NCBI RefSeq assembly: GCF_004125265.1
Contig: NZ_RDTE01000003.1
Coordinates: 2,976,001-3,040,000, forward strand
Origin: Streptomyces lydicus
Lineage (GTDB): Bacteria > Actinomycetota > Actinomycetes > Streptomycetales > Streptomycetaceae
Length of the DNA stretch: 64,000 bases
Direction: 5' to 3'
Within the stretch, counting starts at the first letter, position 1. The number at the start of each line of letters is the position of its first letter. The notes beneath the pieces are model-generated. The model did not search any database, was not told the DNA's origin, and worked only from the letters and a program-made list of their open reading frames with translations. Positions 1 through 6,304 of this stretch are shown here, piece by piece. Both the position numbers and the translations under genes were made by a program.

Positions 1-178
1 CGTCGGCCGGGGACTCGGCGAAGAAGACCTCGGGGTCGTAGGTGCGGCACGGAACGGCGGCGCCGAGGCGGTCGATCTCGTCGTCGAGCTCGGTGAGCGG
101 AAGCAAGGAGTTCTCCTGAGGGTCGGGCGGAGGGATCAGGTCGGTGGCTACGGACGGGGTGTGCGCCTGCAGTTGCAC
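1..178 (-). CDS. wblC: WhiB-like regulator WblC/WhiB7 (5' part, runs off the window)
   Basis: Only the first 59 codons are inside the window; the 3' end lies beyond base 1. The visible part has a short variable N-terminus (VQLQAHTPSV) followed by VPCRTYDPEVFFAESPAD. That is the start of a WhiB domain, with its first iron-sulfur cysteine followed by the typical FFAES motif. WblC/WhiB7 is a [4Fe-4S] transcription factor that partners the housekeeping sigma factor to induce intrinsic resistance to translation inhibitors. I chose the GTG at 178-176 because the reading frame and the family N-terminus extend to it. A TTG at 106-104, seven nt downstream of an AGGAG, is the alternative. The gene lies downstream of uvrD2 on the same strand, as whiB7 does in mycobacteria. 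The long leader suggests transcription attenuation. The remaining cysteines and the AT-hook cannot be seen. Confidence 0.9.
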   Translation of the reverse strand, partial: MQLQAHTPSVATDLIPPPDPQENSLLPLTELDDEIDRLGAAVPCRTYDPEVFFAESPAD

Positions 179-253
179 GGTGGTGTGTTCCTCGTCTGTT
201 CGGCCCGGCTGGTGGCGGGCGCGCTTGTGGCGGTCCCCCCTAGCCGGAGGCTT

Positions 254-300
254 GGGGAAAACAAAAGGGCCGCGGATCCCGGTGTGGGTTCCGCGGCCCT
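254..300 (-). terminator. Intrinsic terminator in the wblC leader (attenuator)
   Basis: On the minus strand there is a perfect 11-bp stem (266-276 with 290-300) extended by CCC/GGG inside the loop. It is followed at once by the T-rich run TTTTGTTTT. It ends 76 nt before the wblC start, so it would stop transcription before the gene unless it is prevented from forming. Its 5' arm contains GGCCGCGG, which can pair with an upstream segment at 353-360. Confidence 0.85.
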
Positions 301-326
301 GGAAGGTGCCGACCTGATCGTGCCGA

Positions 327-650
327 TCAGGCTGGATCTCTCCAGGGTTCGTGGCCGCGGTAGGCCCACGTTTCATGCTGCGTCTGGTACTGCTTCCGGG
401 ATCCGGCACCATTGGCCGCCGCGAAGACAAAGGCATTCGCCGATGCCGCCGCTGCTACCGCAGATGCCTCGGTCGGTCGCTCGCCACGCTCGCTGCGCGT
501 CAGCACGGCGAGCGACTCGGGGCGCGCGACCCCGATACCGGACAGGCGGCCGAAGCCGGACATACCGGTACCAAGGAGCGAGGAGCCGAGCGGGCAGGTG
601 GCGATGACCGAGAGATCGGTCATTTTGTTGGTCTCGATGATGCTGATCAC
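327..650 (-). CDS. Upstream ORF in the wblC leader (putative attenuation peptide)
   Basis: A 107-codon frame starts at GTG 650-648 behind a strong AGGAGG spaced 8 nt (start MISIIETNKM) and ends 27 nt before the terminator stem at 300. It matches no family I recognise. An internal ATG (MTDLSVIATC) would give a shorter product. It sits between the probable wblC promoter and the terminator, so its translation could decide whether the terminator forms. uORF-mediated control of wblC/whiB7 is established in actinobacteria; that this exact frame is the regulatory one is inference. The middle is Ala/Ser-rich without clear domain character, so the encoded protein itself may not matter. Confidence 0.55.
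   Translation of the reverse strand: MISIIETNKMTDLSVIATCPLGSSLLGTGMSGFGRLSGIGVARPESLAVLTRSERGERPTEASAVAAAASANAFVFAAANGAGSRKQYQTQHETWAYRGHEPWRDPA
353..360 (-). promoter_or_regulatory. Candidate antiterminator segment of the wblC leader
   Basis: The minus-strand RNA here reads CCGCGGCC, inside the last codons of the upstream ORF (Tyr-Arg-Gly-His). It is complementary to GGCCGCGG in the 5' arm of the terminator at 290-300. Pairing the two would break the terminator stem. This gives two mutually exclusive structures, which is an inference from complementarity only. Confidence 0.45.
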
Positions 651-764
651 TGGGCTCGCCTCCTCTCGGCGTCTCGGTGGACCGGGAATCCCGTTCCAGG
701 GTGTTCAAGTACAGCACGGATCCATCGGATCTCGGAAAGAAACCGTTGTCTCCGTTGCTTGTGA

Positions 765-803
765 AGGCTATGGGGATGCGCTCCGCGCGCGCAAACTATT
801 TTT
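765..803 (-). promoter_or_regulatory. Probable wblC promoter, overlapping the uvrD2 stop codon
   Basis: On the minus strand an AT-rich run (AAAAATAGT, 803-795) directly precedes a -35-like TTGCGC (794-789). An 18-bp spacer and a -10-like TAGCCT (770-765) follow. WhiB7/WblC is known to need an A/T-rich patch just upstream of the -35 at its own promoter and target promoters, and this layout fits autoregulation. The AT-rich patch contains the end of uvrD2. Transcription would start near 758, giving a leader of about 580 nt. Confidence 0.5.
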
Positions 804-3024
804 CCGACGAGTTTTCCGCGGCGTCCCGGGGTCCGTCCCCCGAGCCCCCCACGAGCTCCTCGCCGGCACAGATAGCCAGCACGTCGCTGCCGTAGCGGTC
901 GAACTTCCGCCGCCCCACTCCCGAGATGACCGCAAGCTCCGCTTCGGTTCCCGGCACGGCCTCCGCGATCGCCATCAGGGTCTTGTCGGTGAAGACGCAG
1001 TAGGCGGGCTGCCGGGAACGCGCCGCCTGCTCGGCCCGCCACGCGCACAGCCGCTCGTACAGCGCCTCGTCGAGCTCCGAGGGGCAGTCCTCACACCGCA
1101 TCAGCTTCATCTCGCCCGCATCGGTGAGGGTTTTGTTGCAGACCCGGCAGCGGGCCGGGCTGCGGTGCCGGGGGCGCCGCGCCACCGCCGCCGCCCCGTC
1201 ACCGCGCTCGACGCCCCCGGAGACCGCGCCCGGTGTCCGGCGTCCGGCCGCCGCCCCGGACCCGGGTCGCAGGCCGCTGAGGAAGCGGCTGGCGCGGCGG
1301 GAGGCCCGCCCGCCGGGAGAGCGCGCCAGCGACCAGGACAGGCCCAGATGCAGCCGGGCGCGGGTGACGCCGACATAGAGCAGGCGGCGCTCCTCCTCGA
1401 TCTGCTCGTCGGTCTTGGCGTAGGTGATCGGCAGCATGCCCTCGGTGAGGCCGACCAGGAAGACGGCGTCCCACTCCAGGCCCTTGGCGGCGTGCAGGGA
1501 CGCCAGGGTCACCCCTTCGACCGTCGGGGCGTGCTGGACGTTGGCCCGCTCGTCCAGCTCGGCGACGAGGTCCGCGAGGGTGGCCGCGGGCCGGGCCCTG
1601 GCGAAGTCCTCGGCCAGCCGGACCAGGGCCGCCAGGGACTCCCAGCGGTCCCGCACCGCCCCGGAGCCGGCCGGCGGCCTGCTCGTCCAGCCCATGTCGC
1701 TGAGCACCGCCCGCACCTCGGACGGCAGGTCCAGGGCGTCATCGAGCAGCGCGTCGTTGGCACCGAAGCGGGCGGCGCCGCGCAGCTTGACGCCGGCCTC
1801 ACGCACCTCGGGCCGCTCGAAGAACCGCTCGGCGCCCCGCAGCTGATACGGCACCCCCGCGTCGGCCAGCGCCTGCTCGTAGACCTCGGACTGGGCGTTG
1901 ATACGGAAGAGCACGGCGATCTCCCCGGCAGGCACACCGGAGGCGATCAGGTCACGGATCCGGCGGGCGGTGCCCTCGGCCTCGGCGGGCTCGTCGGCGT
2001 ACTCCGTGTACCCGGGCTCGGGGCCGGCCTCGCGCTGCGAGACCAGCTCCAGTCGCTGCTCGGCGGCGCGCCCCCTGGCCTGGGAGAGCAGACCGTTGGC
2101 GAGGTGCACGACCTGGGGGCTGGAGCGGTAGTCGCGGACGAGCCTGACGACCGTCGCGTTCGGATGGCGGGTGCGGAAGTTGAGGAGGTGGTCCGGGGTG
2201 GCGCCGGTGAAGCTGTAGATCGTCTGGCCGGCGTCGCCGACCACGCAGAGGGTGTCGCGGTCCCCCAGCCACAGCTCCAGCAGCCGCTGCTGGAGCGGGC
2301 TGACGTCCTGGTACTCGTCGACGACGAAGTGCTGGTACTGGGCCCGGACCTGCTCGGCGATGTCGTGCCGGTCCTGCAGCACACCGACCGTGAGCAGCAG
2401 CACATCCTCGAAGTCGATGCTGCCGCGGTCGCGCTTGAGCTGTTCGTAGGTGCGGTAGATCTGCCCGACCTCGGCCGGGTCCCGAGGGGCCTCGCGGCCG
2501 GCCTTGGCGACGGCGGCGGGGTAGTCGGCCGGCACGGTCTGAGTGACCTTGGACCATTCGATCTCGGCCGTGACATCGCGCAGCTCATTGCGGTCCAGCC
2601 GGATGCCGCAGCGGGCGGCGGCCTCGGCGACGAGCTGGATCTTGCGCTCCAGCAGCCGCGGGACCTCACCGCCGACGGCCTTGGGCCAGAAGAACTGGAG
2701 CTGCCTTAGGGCGGCGGAGTGGAACGTCCTGGCCTGGACCCCGCCCGCGCCGAGCTGCCGCAGCCGGCCGCGCATCTCGCCGGCCGCGCGGGCCGTGAAC
2801 GTGACCGCGAGCACACTCGCGGGCTGCAGGATCCCGGCCCGCACCCCGTAGGCGATCCGGTGGGTGATCGCGCGGGTCTTGCCCGTGCCGGCACCGGCCA
2901 GCACGCAGACGGGACCGTGCAGAGCCGTGGCGACCTCGCGCTGCTCGGGGTCGAGCCCGTCGAGCACCCCGTCGGCCGAGTCAGGCACCTGCGGGAAGAG
3001 AGAGGAGTCCGTTGCTGCTGTCAC
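796..3024 (-). CDS. uvrD2: ATP-dependent DNA helicase UvrD2
   Basis: A 742-aa superfamily 1A helicase. Walker A GAGTGKT is at residues 44-50 and motif II VVDEYQD near 234. Conserved UvrD motifs extend to about residue 570 (LHAAKGLEWDAVFLVG and a C-terminal VTRAR). A four-cysteine zinc-binding segment (CRVC...CEDC) follows near 622-650, and then a C-terminal HRDC domain ending VISGVGRRKFDRYG. This motor, tetracysteine and HRDC order is the UvrD2 architecture known from mycobacteria. It unwinds DNA 3' to 5' in repair or replication. It lies directly upstream of wblC, as in mycobacteria, and diverges from the mycoredoxin gene. Length is normal and no damage is seen. Confidence 0.93.
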   Translation of the reverse strand: MTAATDSSLFPQVPDSADGVLDGLDPEQREVATALHGPVCVLAGAGTGKTRAITHRIAYGVRAGILQPASVLAVTFTARAAGEMRGRLRQLGAGGVQARTFHSAALRQLQFFWPKAVGGEVPRLLERKIQLVAEAAARCGIRLDRNELRDVTAEIEWSKVTQTVPADYPAAVAKAGREAPRDPAEVGQIYRTYEQLKRDRGSIDFEDVLLLTVGVLQDRHDIAEQVRAQYQHFVVDEYQDVSPLQQRLLELWLGDRDTLCVVGDAGQTIYSFTGATPDHLLNFRTRHPNATVVRLVRDYRSSPQVVHLANGLLSQARGRAAEQRLELVSQREAGPEPGYTEYADEPAEAEGTARRIRDLIASGVPAGEIAVLFRINAQSEVYEQALADAGVPYQLRGAERFFERPEVREAGVKLRGAARFGANDALLDDALDLPSEVRAVLSDMGWTSRPPAGSGAVRDRWESLAALVRLAEDFARARPAATLADLVAELDERANVQHAPTVEGVTLASLHAAKGLEWDAVFLVGLTEGMLPITYAKTDEQIEEERRLLYVGVTRARLHLGLSWSLARSPGGRASRRASRFLSGLRPGSGAAAGRRTPGAVSGGVERGDGAAAVARRPRHRSPARCRVCNKTLTDAGEMKLMRCEDCPSELDEALYERLCAWRAEQAARSRQPAYCVFTDKTLMAIAEAVPGTEAELAVISGVGRRKFDRYGSDVLAICAGEELVGGSGDGPRDAAENSSEK

Positions 3025-3160
3025 CCCGCCATGCTGCCAGGTCCGCGCGGCCGCCCGGAAAGCCCGTCCACAGCCACCGCACCCCGGTCGTACGCATCAC
3101 GGCCCCTGTGGACAACGGCCGGCACGCGGCCGCGGAGGGTGCTTTGCTTTTCTCAGCGGC

Positions 3161-3202
3161 GAGCGGTGAGCGGTGAGCGGTGAGCGGTGAGCGGTGAGCG
3201 GG
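3161..3202. repeat. Short tandem repeat, GAGCGGT x 6
   Basis: Five perfect copies and one final variant copy of a 7-bp unit lie head to tail in the divergent uvrD2/mycoredoxin intergenic region, preceded by a degenerate copy. Such arrays tend to vary in copy number between strains. No gene is seen between 3025 and 3422. Confidence 0.85.
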
Positions 3203-3285
3203 GCGAACGGAGAGCAGCGGGTGGACGGTAGCGCGGAGGGGCGGTGGGGCTGAGGCGGGGCCGGTGGGGGCGGTCTCGCGGGGAA

Positions 3286-3320
3286 GTGGGGAGGGGTGGG
3301 GGTGGGGGTGGGGGTGGGGA
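3286..3320 (+). repeat. G-run array (G-quadruplex-forming potential) upstream of mycoredoxin
   Basis: Six consecutive runs of four or five G are separated by single T or A bases on the plus strand, about 100 bp before the mycoredoxin start. This satisfies the usual G4 pattern of four G-runs with short loops. Whether it affects transcription is unknown. Confidence 0.7.
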
Positions 3321-3422
3321 ATGCCCCGGGCACGTCGTACGTTGTGGTGCTTGGCCGCGCCGAGTGCCGAGTACGGTGTCGGGCGGTTTCGGATCAAGAC
3401 GTAACGAAGGAGCGCAGGACGC

Positions 3423-3665
3423 ATGGCGGGCACTGTGACGATGTACAGCACGACCTGGTGCGGCTACTGCCGTCGGCTGAAGGGGCAGATGGACCGCGAG
3501 GGCATCGCGTACACCGAGATCAACATCGAGCACGACCCGGAGTCCGCGGCGTTCGTCGAGAAGGCGAACGGCGGCAACCAGACGGTGCCGACCGTGCGGT
3601 TCCCCGATGGCTCGACGCTGACCAACCCGTCCCTGGCGCAGGTCAAGGAGAAGGTCGGGGCCTGA
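3423..3665 (+). CDS. Mycoredoxin-type glutaredoxin
   Basis: An 80-aa single-domain thioredoxin-fold protein with redox motif WCGYC at about residues 12-16, a cis-proline segment TVPTVRF near 57-63, and a C-terminal helix. In actinobacteria such proteins (Mrx1) reduce mycothiol mixed disulfides. The start ATG follows AAGGAG by 10 nt. It is divergent from uvrD2 and convergent with nudC, the same neighbourhood as the mycobacterial mycoredoxin gene. The assignment rests on the motif, length and context. Confidence 0.88.
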   Translation: MAGTVTMYSTTWCGYCRRLKGQMDREGIAYTEINIEHDPESAAFVEKANGGNQTVPTVRFPDGSTLTNPSLAQVKEKVGA

Positions 3666-3743
3666 CACAGCCTGATGACCGGATGGCTGACGGCCGGATC
3701 GCTTGACGGCCGGATGGCCTGATGGCTGCGCTCCGTGTGCACG

Positions 3744-3794
3744 CGGCAGGCCGTCGTCCGGTCCCTCACAGGGGATGCGGACGACGGCCTGCCG
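3744..3794. terminator. Bidirectional hairpin between mycoredoxin and nudC
   Basis: A perfect 17-bp inverted repeat (3744-3760 with 3778-3794) and a 17-nt loop, placed between two convergent genes. There is no T-run, as is common for Streptomyces terminators. Imperfect direct copies of GACGGCCGGAT lie just before it. Confidence 0.75.
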
Positions 3795-3885
3795 ACTGCT
3801 GCGTACCGTCTGCCTGCTGCCTGCCGCCCGACGGCGTCAGGAGTGCGGCCGCCGTGCGGCCGCTCCCCCGCTCACCGTCCGGCGT

Positions 3886-4833
3886 TCACGGCTTGGGCAG
3901 CGGCTTGCCGTACCAGAGCTCGATGAGGCGGGCGGCGATGGAGATGCCGTAGGGCGGGAGGACCTCGCCGGAGTCGAAGGCGGCGCGCAGGTCCTCGCGG
4001 GAGAACCAGCGGGCCTCTTCGATCTCCTCGCCGTCGACCTGGATCTCCGAGGACGTGGCGCGCGCCATGAAGCCCAGCATCAGGCTGGAGGGGAAGGGCC
4101 AGGGCTGGCTGGCGATGTACTCGACATCGCCGACGACGACGCCCGCCTCCTCGAAGACCTCGCGCGCCACCGACTGCTCGATGGACTCACCCGGCTCGAC
4201 GAAGCCGGCGAGCGTGGAGAAGCGGCCCTCGGGCCAGTGGACCTGCCGGCCCAGGAGGGCGCGGTCCTCCTCGTCGGTGACGAGCATGATCACTGCCGGG
4301 TCGGTGCGCGGGTAGTGCTCGGCGCCGCAGGCCGGGCAGCGGCGGATGTGGCCCGCCGCGGCGATGACGGTGCGCTCGCCGCAGCGTGAGCAGAAGCGGT
4401 GCAGGCGCTGCCAGTTCTCGAGGGCGACGGCGTGCACCAGGAGGCCCGCGTCGCGGGGCGACAGCAGCAGACCGGCCTCGCGCAGGCCCGCCGGGCGCGC
4501 GGACTGGTCCATGCGGCCGGGCAGCGAGTCCTTCTGGAGGGCGAAGTAGCTGACGCCCTCGTCGTCGGTGCCGAGGTAGTAGCGGTGGGCCTCGGTCAGG
4601 GGCGCCTCGAAGGACGGCGTCATGATCAGCTCGGTGCGGCCGTCAGGGGTGTCGTCGATCAGCGCCTGTCCGCCGGACACCACGAAGACGCGCGTCGTCG
4701 GGTGGCTCCAGGCCGCCGCCAGCCATGCCTCGTCGAGCCGGTGATGGGCGGAGCGGTCAATTCCGCTCGGCGCGCCAAATGTGAGCGGCCGGCCGGCGGT
4801 GTGGTCGGTCCAGGTGGTCACTGCTGTTTCCAA
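3886..4833 (-). CDS. nudC: NAD(H) pyrophosphatase NudC
   Basis: A 315-aa Nudix hydrolase with the full NudC architecture: an N-terminal regulatory domain, a four-cysteine zinc ribbon (CSRCG...CPACG, about residues 148-170), and a Nudix box starting GFVEPGES with REVFEEAG near 209-232. The NudC-specific motif SQPWPFPSS follows it. The enzyme splits NAD(H) into NMN(H) and AMP and can remove NAD caps from RNA. The M20 peptidase gene lies just upstream on the other side of a 60-bp gap, and the mycoredoxin gene converges on it. Confidence 0.94.
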   Translation of the reverse strand: METAVTTWTDHTAGRPLTFGAPSGIDRSAHHRLDEAWLAAAWSHPTTRVFVVSGGQALIDDTPDGRTELIMTPSFEAPLTEAHRYYLGTDDEGVSYFALQKDSLPGRMDQSARPAGLREAGLLLSPRDAGLLVHAVALENWQRLHRFCSRCGERTVIAAAGHIRRCPACGAEHYPRTDPAVIMLVTDEEDRALLGRQVHWPEGRFSTLAGFVEPGESIEQSVAREVFEEAGVVVGDVEYIASQPWPFPSSLMLGFMARATSSEIQVDGEEIEEARWFSREDLRAAFDSGEVLPPYGISIAARLIELWYGKPLPKP

Positions 4834-4893
4834 CTCCCCCTGTGGCGTGGGTGATTGCTGCGTACGGGCGCGGAGCGGTCCGGGGGTGCGCGG

Positions 4894-6294
4894 TCAGGCC
4901 GGGCGCCAGGTCTCCGCGAGGTCGCCCCACAGAAGGGCGGCGGTCTCGACGCCCTTCATCAGCAGGTCGAGCTCGACCTTTTCGTTCGGTGCGTGCCAGC
5001 CGTCGGACGGCACGGAGATGCCGAGGAAGAGGACCGGGACGCCGAGGACGTCCTGGAGGTCGGCCGCCGGTCCGGAGCCGCCCTCACGGGTGAAGAGGAT
5101 CTTGTCCTCGAAGGCCCGGCCCATGGCGCGGACGAGGGACTGGAGCGCGGGGTGGTCGAGCGGGGTGAGGCAGGGGCGGGTGGCGCCCCAGAAGGTGATC
5201 TCGTGGCGGATGCCGGCCGGGAGCCGGGCGGCGACCCAGTCGCGTACGGACTGCTGCACGGCGTCCGCGCTCTGGCCCGCGACCAGCCGGAAGGACAGCT
5301 TGAGCTGTGCGGTGGACGGCACGATGGTCTTGCCGCCGGGGCCCTGGTAGCCGCCGCCGATGCCGTTGACCTCGGCGGTGGGGCGGGCCCAGATGCGTTC
5401 CAGGGTGGTGCTGCCGGCCTCGCCGAGGGGGGCGTGGGAGTGCGCGGTGCGCAGCCACTCCTCCTCGTCGAAGGGCAGCTCGGCGAAGAGTTCCCGCTCG
5501 CGGTCGGTGAGCTCGATCACGCCGTCGTAGAAGCCGGGGACGGCGACCCGGCGGTCGGCGTCGTGCAGCGCGGCGGCCAGCCGGGCGGCCTCGGTGGCGG
5601 GGTTGGGGACGGCGCCGCCGAACGAGCCGGAGTGGAGGTCCTGGTCGGGGCCGTAGAGGTCGATCTGGCAGTCCGTCAGGCCGCGCATGCCGGTGCACAC
5701 CGTGGGGGTGTCCCTGGACCACATGCCGGTGTCGGAGACGATCACCGTGTCGCAGGCGAGGCGGTCGGCGTGCTTCTCGATCAGGGCCGGGAAGTTCGGT
5801 GAGCCGGACTCCTCCTCGCCCTCGATGAGCAGCTTGAGGTTGACGGCGGGGGCGGTGCGGCCGGTGGCGGCGAGGTGCGCGCGTACGCCCAGGGTGTGGA
5901 AGAACACCTGGCCCTTGTCGTCGGCGGCGCCGCGGGCGTAGAGCTTGCCGTCGATGGTCTGGGGTGCGAAGGGGTCGGTGTGCCAGCCGTCCTCGCGGGC
6001 GGCGGGCTGTACGTCGTGGTGGCCGTAGACGAGCACGGTCGGCGCGGACGGGTCCCCCGAGGGCCACTCGGCGAAGACCGCGGGCAGGCCGTCGGTCTCC
6101 CAGATCTCGGTGGTGGGAAAGCCGGTGTCGGAGAGCTTCGCGGCGAGCCACTCGGCGCTGCGGCGTACCTCGCCGGCGCGCTCGGGGTCGGCGGACACGG
6201 AGGGGATGCGCAGCCAGTCGGCGAGGTCCGCGAGGAACGCTTCGCGGTGCAGGGTGATGTACGCGCGGACGGCGCTGTCCGGGGTTGTGCTCAT
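4894..6294 (-). CDS. M20 family dipeptidase/metallopeptidase
   Basis: A 466-aa di-zinc peptidase of the M20 family. The metal ligands are visible: YGHHDVQPA (His), the bridging Asp in GAADDKGQ, and the general-base/ligand pair in IEGEEESGS. An inserted dimerisation (lid) domain fills the middle. Members of this subgroup are annotated as dipeptidases or carnosinase-like enzymes; the exact substrate cannot be read from sequence. It follows adnB with only about 10 bp between its start at 6294 and the adnB stop at 6305, so it is probably the distal gene of the adn operon. Confidence 0.9.
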   Translation of the reverse strand: MSTTPDSAVRAYITLHREAFLADLADWLRIPSVSADPERAGEVRRSAEWLAAKLSDTGFPTTEIWETDGLPAVFAEWPSGDPSAPTVLVYGHHDVQPAAREDGWHTDPFAPQTIDGKLYARGAADDKGQVFFHTLGVRAHLAATGRTAPAVNLKLLIEGEEESGSPNFPALIEKHADRLACDTVIVSDTGMWSRDTPTVCTGMRGLTDCQIDLYGPDQDLHSGSFGGAVPNPATEAARLAAALHDADRRVAVPGFYDGVIELTDRERELFAELPFDEEEWLRTAHSHAPLGEAGSTTLERIWARPTAEVNGIGGGYQGPGGKTIVPSTAQLKLSFRLVAGQSADAVQQSVRDWVAARLPAGIRHEITFWGATRPCLTPLDHPALQSLVRAMGRAFEDKILFTREGGSGPAADLQDVLGVPVLFLGISVPSDGWHAPNEKVELDLLMKGVETAALLWGDLAETWRPA

Positions 6295-6304
6295 ACGCCC
6301 GAGC

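Noticed and set aside
1-106. TTG at 106 as the wblC start
   Set aside because: An AGGAG precedes it, but the reading frame continues upstream to a GTG at 178 with a WblC-like N-terminus; kept only as an alternative.
412-2709. 765-codon plus-strand frame opposite uvrD2
   Set aside because: Low-complexity Gly/Ala/Arg mirror of uvrD2; no ribosome binding site or domain.
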